Shown: piece after piece, positions 16,860 to 25,654 of the stretch
How the letters are laid out: every line of letters starts with the position of its first letter
How positions within the stretch are numbered: position 1 is the first letter of the stretch
From: UBA993 sp964436815
GTDB taxonomy: Bacteria > Bacillota > Dethiobacteria > DTU022
NCBI GenBank assembly: GCA_964436815.1
Contig: CAYTER010000015.1
Coordinates: 1-46,058, forward strand
Length of the DNA stretch: 46,058 nucleotides
Reading direction: 5' to 3'
Notes under the pieces: model-generated
What the model saw: only the letters and a program-made list of their open reading frames with translations
Told to the model about the DNA's origin: nothing
Databases searched by the model: none
Translations under genes and position numbers: made by a program

Positions 16860-17553
16860 CTGCCGACTTCTCCTTCAACCGGAAACCATAACCCCATACT
16901 GTTTCGATTACTGCCTGACCGTCAGCAAGTTTTTTACGCAACCTGCGGACTGTATCATCAGCCGCCCTGGTTTCAACTTCACAGGTGTAGCCCCAGATAT
17001 TATTGAGCAGCTCTTCCCTGGAAACTGCACGGTCGCTGTTGTCGACCAGGTAGGATAGCAGGTTATATTCATTAGGGGTAAGGTCGACCGGCTTGTTGCC
17101 CTGGAGTACTGTTTTACCCTGCCGGTTAATCTCAAGATCGGCAAAAGCCAGGGATTGATCATCGGCTTTGCTCTGGCCAGCTCTTTCATATTCAATGCGG
17201 CGCAGAATCGCTTTCACCCGCATCACCAAAGACATCGCTGAAAAAGGTTTTGTAAAATAATCGTCGCTGCCGAGGTTAATGCCGGTGGCGTAGTCGAGAT
17301 CACTGTCGCGGGCGGTCAGCATGATAATTGGCACGGTGCTTGACTTGCGGATCTCACGGCAAACATCAAAACCGCTGGTTCCGGGCATCATGATATCTAA
17401 GATGATCAGGTCGCAGGGCGCTTCGTTAAAGGCAGCCAGCAGCTGGTCACCGTCTTTAAAGGCATCAACCCGGTAACCTTCGCTTTCCAGAAAGGATTTA
17501 ACCACATCACGAATATTCGTTTCATCATCGGCGATATAAATCAGCTCATTCAC
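16849..17553 (-). CDS. OmpR/PhoB-family response regulator
   Basis: A 234-residue two-domain regulator. The receiver domain (1-120) has the acidic pocket DD at 9-10, phospho-acceptor Asp53 (LDIMMPG), Thr80 and Lys102 (FTKPF). The C-terminal winged helix (about 135-230) has the usual LTPNEYNLLSYL, RAADDTVRRLRKKL recognition helix and the VWGYGFR hairpin. It is the first gene of the unit with the kinase and probably htrA. No operator repeats could be assigned. Confidence 0.95.
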   Translation of the reverse strand: MNELIYIADDETNIRDVVKSFLESEGYRVDAFKDGDQLLAAFNEAPCDLIILDIMMPGTSGFDVCREIRKSSTVPIIMLTARDSDLDYATGINLGSDDYFTKPFSAMSLVMRVKAILRRIEYERAGQSKADDQSLAFADLEINRQGKTVLQGNKPVDLTPNEYNLLSYLVDNSDRAVSREELLNNIWGYTCEVETRAADDTVRRLRKKLADGQAVIETVWGYGFRLKEKSADEK

Positions 17554-17680
17554 TGCGCAAAACCTCTTTATATTTATGCTTATACCATTTTAATCCAAAG
17601 CGGAAGATAAATCTAATCTGATAGTGTTGTAAATATGCGGCAATTATTACGCAGCCACTGCCACAAATGGGCGATCGTGC

Positions 17681-17923
17681 TTAAAAAGCCCGGGATAACA
17701 GGTTTATACCGGTCATGATCGCCCATAAGCCGCCAATGAAGGCAATCACAATAACCAGAATGCCTATAAAAACGGCAAACCCTGGAGTCAGGGTATCCTG
17801 CCAGATTGGGCGCAGCACTGACATCGGGTCAGTGCGTATTTTAAACCACAACACGGGAATCATCAGCAGCAAAAATACTCCTAAAATAATAACCAGATAA
17901 GGTATCCAAGCCATTTTGCGCAC
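17681..17923 (-). CDS. Small two-helix membrane protein of unknown function
   Basis: Eighty residues with two strongly hydrophobic helices (about 6-27 and 47-73) joined by a polar loop containing KIRTDPMSVLRP. The ATG at 17923 is preceded by GAGGAG, so the gene is probably real. It stands alone between the two-component system and a divergent flavoprotein gene. No family recognised. Confidence 0.6.
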   Translation of the reverse strand: MRKMAWIPYLVIILGVFLLLMIPVLWFKIRTDPMSVLRPIWQDTLTPGFAVFIGILVIVIAFIGGLWAIMTGINLLSRAF

Positions 17924-18058
17924 TCCTCGTAAAAAGCAGATTTAGCACAGCGCTGATAACTAACAGTAGTATCGTAACATAAATAATCATGGACTAGCCG
18001 CTTATTATTAGCAACGTGCAGGTCTTACCGGTAATAAAGAATGGTGTTAAAATAAAGC

Positions 18059-19183
18059 ATGAGCACTGAAAAATATGATTTAGCGGTAATCGGAGCGGGT
18101 CCGGCTGGTGCTTTCGCTGCTGCAGAAGCAGCTAAAGCCGGAATTAAAACCATGATCCTTGAACAAAAAAGCTTTCCCCGCCACAAAATTTGCGGCGGAT
18201 TTATCTCGTTTCGAGCCCTTTCCTTACTGCCGGCCGACTTCAGCCTGCCACCGGAGACAGCTGAGCCTGTTAAGCGCCTTTCCATCATCAAGAAGGATAA
18301 AAGTTACAGTTACCAGTCAGAAAAACTGCTGGGATATTTAGTGCAAAGAAGCTCATTTGATCAGCTGATGGCAGCTTATGCCTCCAGTAAGGGAGCCTTA
18401 TTGGCAGAAGAAGTCTCCCTGAAAAAAATTGAAGTTATCAATAAAAAAATTGATCCCGGTTATCGTTTTATTCTCCATTTCCTGGCGGGCCAAAAAATGA
18501 TAACCGTCAAGACCCGTTTCCTAATCGCAGCTGATGGCGCCCTGGGGCGCTGCTCCGCGTTGGGGGGGATTGATCGCCGTATTCGTACCAGGATCTGCGG
18601 CTGGGGCCTGACAGAAACGCTCACCAACCAGGCAGAGCAAAATCCTGAGCCTGAGAATCCTGCGCAGCTTAATATCTACCCCCTGCCTTTCAAAGGCGGG
18701 ATGGGCTGGGCCTTTCAGAGCAGGGCATGGACAAACCGCGGAATCGGGGGATTCGCCGGACGTAAAAAATTGATCAGGGTATACAGGCAACTGTTCGCTG
18801 GTAGAGAAAAAACTAAATTACAGAGCTGGCCGCTTCCCTTTCTCGGCCCGCTAAGCAGGGTGGCAAAGGGGAACCTGATCTTGATCGGCGATGCCGCAGG
18901 CCTGGTTGAGCCTTTTTCCGGGGAAGGCTTGTATAACTCATTTAAAAGCGCACTTTTGGCTGTGTGGGCGATCAGCGATGCCCTGAAAACGGGGAATCCG
19001 GCAGCAATCCATTACAACCGTTCTTTTGCCCGGCACTTTCGCCGCTATTTTGCAGCCACCCTGGCTGGAACGGTTATCCTCCACGCGCAAACTATTTTTT
19101 TTCCGGCAACGGTTCCAAAAAAGATCGCCGGCCTGATCGAAAACCGGCTCTGGTTCAATGATCAAAATCCCGATCTTCGATAA
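18059..19183 (+). CDS. Geranylgeranyl-reductase-family FAD-dependent oxidoreductase
   Basis: A 374-residue flavoprotein. The Rossmann motif GAGPAG is at 12-17 with Glu35 ending the second strand. The PRHKICGG segment (about 40-47) typical of the geranylgeranyl reductase/digeranylgeranylglycerophospholipid reductase group follows, and the second FAD motif is LIGDAAGLVEPFSGEGL (about 278-295). Known relatives reduce isoprenoid double bonds (chlorophyll, archaeal lipids) or act in quinone metabolism; the substrate here is unknown. The start lacks a recognisable ribosome binding site, which is unusual among its neighbours. Its last 29 bp overlap the end of the convergent alr gene. Confidence 0.85.
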   Translation: MSTEKYDLAVIGAGPAGAFAAAEAAKAGIKTMILEQKSFPRHKICGGFISFRALSLLPADFSLPPETAEPVKRLSIIKKDKSYSYQSEKLLGYLVQRSSFDQLMAAYASSKGALLAEEVSLKKIEVINKKIDPGYRFILHFLAGQKMITVKTRFLIAADGALGRCSALGGIDRRIRTRICGWGLTETLTNQAEQNPEPENPAQLNIYPLPFKGGMGWAFQSRAWTNRGIGGFAGRKKLIRVYRQLFAGREKTKLQSWPLPFLGPLSRVAKGNLILIGDAAGLVEPFSGEGLYNSFKSALLAVWAISDALKTGNPAAIHYNRSFARHFRRYFAATLAGTVILHAQTIFFPATVPKKIAGLIENRLWFNDQNPDLR

Positions 19184-20342
19184 AGTCATGAATAGCTGTC
19201 AGCTGCTTATCCTTATAATAGAAACGGGAAACCCTTTTATCCACCGCACACAATAACTCATAGTTTACACTGCCGATCAGCGAAGCCGCTTCTTCTACCG
19301 GCAGTTCTTCTTCTCCCTGCCTGCCGTACAGAACCACCTCGTCACCACGCCGCGTTCCGGGAATATGGGTGACATTAACCATCAAATGATCCATGCAGAT
19401 CCGGCCCACAACCGGCGCCCTTAACCCGCGAATTAAAACCTGGCCCTGATTGGAAAGCAGGCGGCTGTAACCATCGGCGTAGCCGACCGGAACAGTGGCG
19501 ATCAATTCCTCGGCGGCTGTGCGGTAGATGCAGTTATAGCTGATACAACTGCCCGGGGGCAGTTTTTTTACCATTACCACCCTGCTCTTAAAGGTCATGG
19601 CCGGCTGCAGAGTGACAGCGCTCTTTTGAAGGTTGGGTGCAGGATAATGCCCGTAAAGAGCCAGGCCTAAGCGAATCAGGTTATAGCGCGCAGATGGGTT
19701 TTTGATTGCCGCTGCACTGTTGGCCGCATGAATCAGGGGAAAGGTAACTCCCTTTTCTTTTAATTGTTTGATGATCTGATCGAACAGCTTAAGCTGCCCG
19801 GCAGTGTAGTGCTGATCTTCTTCCTCGGCTGAAGAAAAATGGGTAAACAGGCCCTCAACCTTTAAGGCAGGCAAGGCTGTGATGCGCAAGATCTCTGCAA
19901 CCGCCTCTTCGGGCAGCAGGCCAACCCGCCCCATACCGGTATCCACTTTCAGATGCAGGGTTAAAGTCGTTCCTTCAGCATCAGCCATTTTGGAAAATTC
20001 GGCCGCAGTCTGGTAATCAAAAACAGTCGGGATCAGGTTATATTCAGTGAGAGTGGCAAACTGTACCGGGTCGGTATAGCCGAGCAGTAAAATCGGGGCT
20101 TCAATGCCGGCCCGCCGCAAATAAATTCCTTCTTCGACAAAGGCAACCGCCAGACTGTCCACACCGGCAGTCAGGGCAGTTTTTCCCACAACAGCAGCGC
20201 CATGGCCATAGCCATCAGCTTTGACAACGGCCATGATCTTTGTTCCGGGCGCTAAGAGAGCTTTAAACTGCTCAACATTATGGATGACGTGATCGAGGTT
20301 GATTTCAACCCAGGCAGGACGCGCTGACAATACTGAGCACAT
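19155..20342 (-). CDS. alr: Alanine racemase
   Basis: A 395-residue PLP enzyme that interconverts L- and D-alanine for peptidoglycan. The PLP lysine is Lys41 in VVKADGYGHG; the second catalytic base is Tyr269 in CISYN; GYADGYSR and RICMDH are also family signatures. It is the last gene of the leftward nnrDE-acd-hom-alr series, 15 bp after hom. It overlaps the end of the convergent flavoprotein gene by 29 bp, so no room is left for a terminator. Confidence 0.96.
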   Translation of the reverse strand: MCSVLSARPAWVEINLDHVIHNVEQFKALLAPGTKIMAVVKADGYGHGAAVVGKTALTAGVDSLAVAFVEEGIYLRRAGIEAPILLLGYTDPVQFATLTEYNLIPTVFDYQTAAEFSKMADAEGTTLTLHLKVDTGMGRVGLLPEEAVAEILRITALPALKVEGLFTHFSSAEEEDQHYTAGQLKLFDQIIKQLKEKGVTFPLIHAANSAAAIKNPSARYNLIRLGLALYGHYPAPNLQKSAVTLQPAMTFKSRVVMVKKLPPGSCISYNCIYRTAAEELIATVPVGYADGYSRLLSNQGQVLIRGLRAPVVGRICMDHLMVNVTHIPGTRRGDEVVLYGRQGEEELPVEEAASLIGSVNYELLCAVDKRVSRFYYKDKQLTAIHDFIEDRDFDH

Positions 20343-20357
20343 GTTAATCCCTCTATC

Positions 20358-21647
20358 CTAAACCATCAGGCGAATAGTGCTGGGATTAGGCCTGATCATC
20401 TCCAGTTTCATCACCTGGTCAAGCGCTTTTCTAAAAGAGTCCTCACGGACCAGGTGGGTAACGAGAACAATCTCCGCTAAATCTTCCACCCGCCGCTTCT
20501 GGATCACCATATCGAGGCTGACCTGGTGGTCACCGAACACTTTCGAAAAGGCCGCAAGCACCCCGGGGCGATCCTCGGCCAGAAAACGCAGGTAAAACCG
20601 GTTGCTCAGCTGCTCAATCGGCACATACCTGGTGCCGGGGGCATGTTTTTCGATCATGGTGCAAACCGATTGACCACTGATACAACGGGCGGCTTCGACT
20701 ACATCAGACATCACCGCCGTAGATGTGGGGCTGCCGCCGGCTCCACGACCGTAGAGCATTACATCTCCGACTGCTTCACCTTCAATAAAAACGGCATTAA
20801 ATTCATTATTAACCGAAGCCAGGGGATGGAATTGAGGGATCAGCGCCGGATGTACCCGGAGGGCAATACCTTCGGGCAGTTCTTCACCGATAGCCAAAAG
20901 TTTAATCACGCAGTCAATCTCGCGGGCATAGTTAATATCCCCGGCGGTAATACCGGTTATCCCTTCAACGTAGACCCGGGATGGATCGATAACCCGCCCG
21001 AAGGCCAGACCGGCCATGATCATCAGTTTGTAGGATGCATCCCGTCCTTCAATATCACTGGATGGATCAGCCTCTGCAAAGCCGTTCTCCCGGGCCAGGG
21101 CCAGGGCTTCATCAAAACCAAGCCCTTCCTGGCTCATGCAGGTTAAAATATAGTTGGTAGTGCCGTTGAGGATACCAACCACTCGCTTGAGACGGTCAGC
21201 AATCAAACTGTATTTTAACGGGCGGATCAGGGGAATTCCGCCACCAACACTGGCTTCGTAAAAGATACTTAAGTTTTTCCGGCGGGCCAGCTCTAAGAGT
21301 TCCTCGCCATGATTAGCAATTAAGTCTTTATTGGCCGTAACAACGTGCTTACCGCTCTCAAGGGCTTCTTTAATCAGCGATCGGGCCGGCTCAATGCCGC
21401 CAATCAGCTCGATTACAACGTCAATCTGCGGATCGCGTACCAGCTCGAAAGCATCGGATAACTTCTTTTCGGCAGGCAACCCAAGCGCTTGCAGTTTTTC
21501 AGAATCGCGATCGGCAATCTTTTCGAGCACCAGGTTAAGATCGCTTTTAGCATTGATTTGATCAAGATTGCGCAGAAACAGGCCGGCAACGCTGCTGCCG
21601 ATTGTTCCCAAGCCGATTAAGCCTACTTTAACCGTTCTTTTCCCCAT
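20358..21647 (-). CDS. hom: Homoserine dehydrogenase with C-terminal ACT domain
   Basis: A 429-residue enzyme reducing aspartate semialdehyde to homoserine, the branch point to threonine and methionine. The NAD(P) motif GLIGLGTIG is at 9-17. The catalytic domain has VTANKDLI, SVGGGIPLI, GILNGTTNYIL and DPSSDIEGRDASYK. The ACT domain (about 350-429, from FYLRFLAEDRPGVL) is the usual site of threonine feedback. It is embedded in an operon with acd and alr, not with thrB/thrC. The PLP enzyme at 40046-41512 may use the product pathway for methionine synthesis. Confidence 0.96.
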   Translation of the reverse strand: MGKRTVKVGLIGLGTIGSSVAGLFLRNLDQINAKSDLNLVLEKIADRDSEKLQALGLPAEKKLSDAFELVRDPQIDVVIELIGGIEPARSLIKEALESGKHVVTANKDLIANHGEELLELARRKNLSIFYEASVGGGIPLIRPLKYSLIADRLKRVVGILNGTTNYILTCMSQEGLGFDEALALARENGFAEADPSSDIEGRDASYKLMIMAGLAFGRVIDPSRVYVEGITGITAGDINYAREIDCVIKLLAIGEELPEGIALRVHPALIPQFHPLASVNNEFNAVFIEGEAVGDVMLYGRGAGGSPTSTAVMSDVVEAARCISGQSVCTMIEKHAPGTRYVPIEQLSNRFYLRFLAEDRPGVLAAFSKVFGDHQVSLDMVIQKRRVEDLAEIVLVTHLVREDSFRKALDQVMKLEMIRPNPSTIRLMV

Positions 21648-21681
21648 GGATCACCAGGCTCCCTTATACTTTGATCATCTT

Positions 21682-22920
21682 TTACTCGTAGATTTTTTCA
21701 TCCACCCGATCGGCTTCCGCGGCGTCAAATTCAATGTCTCGCGCCCTGAAACCTTCTTCGGCCAGCTCCTTGTAGTACTCGTGCTGGATAATCAGGTCCA
21801 TGATTTCGTTGGTACCGGTCCAGATCATAATCAGGCGCACATCTCTTAACATCTTTTCGATCGGATAAACATTAGTATAACCGATCCCGCCCATGATTTG
21901 CATAGCATTATTAACAATTTTCCAGGCGTTCTCGGTGGCAACTTTTTTAGCTTCCGAAACCAGGCGGCGCGAACGGCCAGCCTTATCGCCGGCATCAACC
22001 GAACTGGCGGCAAGATGCACTATTCCGCGCGAAGTGTCGAGCAGGGTGGCGCTGTCCGCCACTTTAAAGCTGACCCCCTGAAAGTTTTTGATTTCGGCGC
22101 CAAAGGCCTTACGACGGGTGCTGTAGCGGGCAGCCACCTCGAGGGCGGCGCGGCCCATACCGATGGCCCCGCCGGCGCTGGTCATCCGCTCCGGGATCAT
22201 CATCTGGTAGAAGATTGCCGAACCACCGTTTTCTTCACCCAGTAAATTTTCTGCCGGAACCGGAACATCATGAAAAACCAGGCGGCCGGTTCCTCCACCG
22301 CGGGTGCCCATCAGACCATAGAGATATTCAGCCTTTACCTCGGGAGTGCGATCAACAATAAAGGCACTGATCGATTTGTGAGGAGGACCGTTTGGATCGG
22401 TACGGGCGTAAACCATAAAGTAGTCGGCGCCTTCGGAGCCGACCACAAAGCGTTTTTGACCGTTTAGAATATAGCGGTTACCGTCTTTTCTGGCGGTGCA
22501 GGTTGCGCCGAAGAAGTCGGATCCACCACGCGGCTCAGTCAGGGCTTCTGCGGTAGTCAGTTTGCCCTCGATCGTCGGCTTCAAATACTGTTCTTTTAGC
22601 TGCTGCGAGCCAAATTTATTAATCGCTTCACCGACAATGCTGACCAGTGAGTAGAGGCAGCCCAGAGAGGTGCCTAAAACGCCGACCTCTTCTAAAGCAA
22701 TAATCTCCGAGGCCCAGGGCATGCCCCGGCCGCCGTACTGTTCGGGGAAGCGTAAGCCCAGCAGATTGCGGGCTGCCGCCTTCTGCAGGTATTCCCGGGG
22801 ATAACGGATCTTATCTTCATCCATATCCCTTAACAGCTCTTTGCTCACATCATTTTTCACAAAGGCGCGTACTTCATCGCGCAGGGCTTTTTGTTCAGTC
22901 GTCATCAGGCAATCAAGCAT
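21682..22920 (-). CDS. Acyl-CoA dehydrogenase, LCAD/IVD-like catalytic base
   Basis: A 412-residue FAD-dependent acyl-CoA dehydrogenase with the family signatures AEALTEPRGGSD (124-135) and QIMGGIGYTNVYPIEKMLRD (341-360). The catalytic glutamate of most members (IYEGT) is replaced: residues 366-370 read IWTGT. A glutamate in the segment MIPERM (Glu244) sits where long-chain and isovaleryl-CoA dehydrogenases carry their base, so this is probably an active enzyme of that type. It would oxidise an acyl-CoA to the 2-enoyl-CoA and pass electrons to an ETF. No ETF or other beta-oxidation gene lies nearby; it is placed between nnrDE and hom in a tight leftward series. Confidence 0.92.
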   Translation of the reverse strand: MLDCLMTTEQKALRDEVRAFVKNDVSKELLRDMDEDKIRYPREYLQKAAARNLLGLRFPEQYGGRGMPWASEIIALEEVGVLGTSLGCLYSLVSIVGEAINKFGSQQLKEQYLKPTIEGKLTTAEALTEPRGGSDFFGATCTARKDGNRYILNGQKRFVVGSEGADYFMVYARTDPNGPPHKSISAFIVDRTPEVKAEYLYGLMGTRGGGTGRLVFHDVPVPAENLLGEENGGSAIFYQMMIPERMTSAGGAIGMGRAALEVAARYSTRRKAFGAEIKNFQGVSFKVADSATLLDTSRGIVHLAASSVDAGDKAGRSRRLVSEAKKVATENAWKIVNNAMQIMGGIGYTNVYPIEKMLRDVRLIMIWTGTNEIMDLIIQHEYYKELAEEGFRARDIEFDAAEADRVDEKIYE

Positions 22921-22954
22921 TTAAATACCTCCTGTCAGCTATTTTTACCGCGGT

Positions 22955-24535
22955 TCAAAGCGGACGCAGTCTGGAAAGAAAAGGATTTCCGGGTATATTT
23001 AAATCAGCTGTTTCCAGCAGGCGAAAGGCTTCGCCGAAGTGTAACAAGATATCCCTGGCTTTGTGGCCCCGACCCTTTGGTAATAGGTCTCCGGCTAAAC
23101 CATGGATATAAGCTCCGGCCATGGCCGCTTTTTCCGGACTTATTCCCTGGGCAATAAAAGAGGCGATCAGGCCGGTTAGCAGGTCGCCGGAACCGGCTGT
23201 GGCCAGTGTTACGCTGCCGGTGGGGTTTATAGCTGCATCGCCATCCGGCGTAGCGATTATTGAGTTTGCCCCTTTGAGGATAATATTACAATTCCAGAAA
23301 TTAGCATTTTTCAAGGCAATTGCGAGCCGGCTGCTTTGAACCTCTTTGGCCGAAACACCGGCTAAACGGGCCATTTCGCCGGGATGCGGGGTAATTACGG
23401 GCATAAATCTGGCTGAACGCAGCATGTTCATATTGCGGCCGAGGGCTGTCAGGGCACCGGCATCCAAAACCAGCGGCAGGGGGCTTAACTGGACCAGTTT
23501 ATAAACCAGTTCGGCGGTAACTTCTCCCGTATCAAGCCCGGGACCGACTGCCAGAGCATCGCACTCTTTGGTCTTCTCGATGATTATTTCCGCCGCATCA
23601 GGGCTGATAATCCCCGGAGTACTTTCCGGCAGCGGTAAAACAATCACCTCAACCAGTTTTGTTTCGAGTGCCGGGCAGACTGACTGCGGGGCGGCAAGAT
23701 AAACCAACCCCGATCCGCTTTGTAAAGCCGCTTCGGCTGTCAGCGCCGCCGCACCGGTCATACCAGGCGAACCGGCCACAATCAGGGTACGGCCCAGGCT
23801 GCCTTTATGTGCATCAGGCGGCCGGGGAGGCATTAATTTGCGGATATAACCTGGAGTCAGCAGTTCAACCCTGACTTCCTCCGCTAAATGTTCAGGAATA
23901 AATATTTCACCAACAATGATTTCACCGGCCAGGCTTGCCCCGGGCTGGAGCAACAGGCCAAGCTTGGGAAAAGCAAAAGTAATTGTCCACCGGGCCCGGA
24001 TCGCACCACCCATTACCGCTCCGCTGTCGGAGTTTACTCCGGAAGGGATGTCGACAGCTAATACCGGCTTCCTGCTAAGATTAACCGCCTCAATAATATC
24101 GGCAACCAACCCTTCCACCGGGCGGTCAATCCCGGTTCCCAGCAGGGCATCAACCAGCAGATCGGCATTTTCCAATTCGCGATTAAAGAGGGTTAGCTCT
24201 TCATGACTGTTAAGCCTCTGAACCGGAAAAGATGTTTTTAGCAAATATTTTTCAAATATCGCGGCTTCTCCCTTGTAAGAGCCTGGTCTGACTGTGCTCC
24301 AGAGAGACACTTCATAACCGGCCTTTGCCAGTAATCGGGCAATGACCAATCCATCGCCGCCGTTATTGCCAGGGCCGGCCAAAACCAGCATTTTTGCCGG
24401 ATCCGGCATTATAGCCCTGATGAACTCAGTCACCCTTTGTCCGGCTGTTTCCATCAGCACGGCTCCCGGCAGACCATACTCTTCGATCGTTCGCCGGTCA
24501 AAACCCTTCATGGCTTCACTGCTCAGGATTTTCAT
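22955..24535 (-). CDS. nnr: Bifunctional NAD(P)H-hydrate epimerase/dehydratase
   Basis: A 526-residue fusion that repairs damaged NAD(P)H hydrates. The N-terminal YjeF epimerase domain (about 1-215) has VLAGPGNNGGDGLV and VDIPSGVNSDSG. The C-terminal ribokinase-like ADP-dependent dehydratase domain (about 235-515) has AGSPGMTGAAAL, AVGPGLDTG, VITPHPGEMARL and the anion hole TAGSGDLLTGLI. In many Bacillota this gene sits directly next to alr; here acd and hom lie between them. It is the first gene of its leftward series and diverges from rpsT. Confidence 0.95.
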   Translation of the reverse strand: MKILSSEAMKGFDRRTIEEYGLPGAVLMETAGQRVTEFIRAIMPDPAKMLVLAGPGNNGGDGLVIARLLAKAGYEVSLWSTVRPGSYKGEAAIFEKYLLKTSFPVQRLNSHEELTLFNRELENADLLVDALLGTGIDRPVEGLVADIIEAVNLSRKPVLAVDIPSGVNSDSGAVMGGAIRARWTITFAFPKLGLLLQPGASLAGEIIVGEIFIPEHLAEEVRVELLTPGYIRKLMPPRPPDAHKGSLGRTLIVAGSPGMTGAAALTAEAALQSGSGLVYLAAPQSVCPALETKLVEVIVLPLPESTPGIISPDAAEIIIEKTKECDALAVGPGLDTGEVTAELVYKLVQLSPLPLVLDAGALTALGRNMNMLRSARFMPVITPHPGEMARLAGVSAKEVQSSRLAIALKNANFWNCNIILKGANSIIATPDGDAAINPTGSVTLATAGSGDLLTGLIASFIAQGISPEKAAMAGAYIHGLAGDLLPKGRGHKARDILLHFGEAFRLLETADLNIPGNPFLSRLRPL

Positions 24536-24686
24536 CGCCAGCTGCCCCCATTCAGTAAAATTAGTCTAAATAAATATACTTCGCTGATTGTTTATTTTTC
24601 TCCTTCAATACTAACCGATTAAGTGCTAAACCTTGCCTTTCCGCCTCCTCAGCATCACCACCAATCAGAAACATCTAGCCAAAGGC

Positions 24687-24715
24687 TTGCTTTTTAGCTT
24701 TAGTGATGATAGTAT
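24687..24715 (+). promoter_or_regulatory. Possible promoter of rpsT
   Basis: TTGCTT (24687-24692) and TAGTAT (24710-24715) with a 17-base spacer, 38 bp before the rpsT start. A moderate match only. Confidence 0.35.
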
Positions 24716-24752
24716 TTTAATGTTTCAAACGTGGAAAGGAGGTTCAAGGGTT

Positions 24753-25022
24753 TTGCCAAACATTAAATCAGCCGAAAAAAGAGTAAGACAAAACATCAAA
24801 CGCGAATTGCGCAACCGGCGGACAAAAAGCATGCTGAAAACTTCAATCCGCCGTTTCGAAGAATCACTGCAAAGTGGCGATGTGGAAGAGGCAAAAGTGA
24901 AGCTCAATGCTGCCGTCCGTCAGATCGACAGAGCTGCAGCACGAGGTGTGGTCCATAAGAACAATGCAGCGCGGAAAAAATCACGCCTGAGCCGGATCTT
25001 TAACCAGAGCCTTGCTGTCTAG
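24753..25022 (+). CDS. rpsT: 30S ribosomal protein S20, TTG start
   Basis: An 89-residue, highly basic protein matching S20 (MPNIKSAEKRVRQ at the start, RRTKSMLKTSIRRF, then HKNNAARKKSRL at the end). It binds 16S rRNA during early 30S assembly. The start is TTG at 24753 with AAAGGAGG (24735-24742) ten bases upstream; a longer frame from 24633 is not supported by the family. A UUG start is also used by E. coli rpsT, where it takes part in autoregulation, so it may matter here too. The gene diverges from nnr and runs into a bidirectional terminator. Confidence 0.96.
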   Translation: MPNIKSAEKRVRQNIKRELRNRRTKSMLKTSIRRFEESLQSGDVEEAKVKLNAAVRQIDRAAARGVVHKNNAARKKSRLSRIFNQSLAV

Positions 25023-25052
25023 TTAAAAGAACCTCCAATTTGAACAGATTAC

Positions 25053-25101
25053 AAAAAAATTAAACCGGCTTCTACCATACTTCGGTATAAGGCCGGTTTA
25101 T
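25053..25101. terminator. Bidirectional intrinsic terminator, rpsT / C_GCAxxG gene
   Basis: An eight-base-pair stem (AAACCGGC 25062-25069 with GCCGGTTT 25092-25099) encloses a second small stem ATAC-TTCG-GTAT with a stable UUCG loop. On the minus strand it is followed by a seven-T run; on the plus strand by TTATTGTTATTT. It serves both converging genes. Confidence 0.8.
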
Positions 25102-25103
25102 TG

Positions 25104-25640
25104 TTATTTCTGTTTTCTGATGCTGGGGATATTGTGATCTAAAAGGATTTCCGCCAGCCAAATGCCTGCCTTACCCACCACATCGGCGCAGGCATGACTG
25201 TGCCCGCCTAAAGATTCGTATTCGGCATATTCTTCATTATCCAAAAAATGAAAAGCTTTTCCGAAGAGATGCTCCTGCACCGCACGGCAGGTATCCCCCC
25301 CGTATTCACTGATGATCCGATCCCAGTATTGACGGACCAGTGGCGCCGGGCGGCGTAAAAGGGCAATATTAGCGCATTCCTCGCGGGAGCGACCGAAAAA
25401 GTGGCTTAAGATTATTACCCCTCCGGTCAGCGCTCCACAGGGGCCTTCAATGGTTGAAGCGAGTCCGCCTGAAAAAGAGGTTGCCGCTTTAAAAAGGTTT
25501 TCCGGCACGGGAAAATAATCCTCGATTGAGGCCACTACACACTGGGCGCAACCATAGTAGCGCTGTTCCAACTCGTAACCACGCTTATAGACATTTTTAA
25601 GCAGTTTCTCGCGATTAATCTCCGGTTTAATAGTAGTCAT
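25104..25640 (-). CDS. C_GCAxxG_C_C family protein
   Basis: A 178-residue protein of the C_GCAxxG_C_C family (PF09719). The first cysteine cluster is YYGCAQCVVASIE (Cys31, Cys34), followed by EGPCGALTGGVIIL (Cys68) and further cysteines in REECANIALL, GGDTCRAV and HSHACADVVG. The spaced cysteines suggest a metal or redox centre; members are common in anaerobes and their function is not established. It starts with AAAGGAG just after the holA stop, so it probably belongs to the trkA-trkH-holA transcript. Confidence 0.85.
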   Translation of the reverse strand: MTTIKPEINREKLLKNVYKRGYELEQRYYGCAQCVVASIEDYFPVPENLFKAATSFSGGLASTIEGPCGALTGGVIILSHFFGRSREECANIALLRRPAPLVRQYWDRIISEYGGDTCRAVQEHLFGKAFHFLDNEEYAEYESLGGHSHACADVVGKAGIWLAEILLDHNIPSIRKQK

Positions 25641-25654
25641 TTTTTATGCTCCTT

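Noticed and set aside
20526..21146. 206-codon open frame on the plus strand
   Set aside because: It lies entirely antisense to hom, which has clear motifs throughout. No ribosome binding site or family resemblance was seen.
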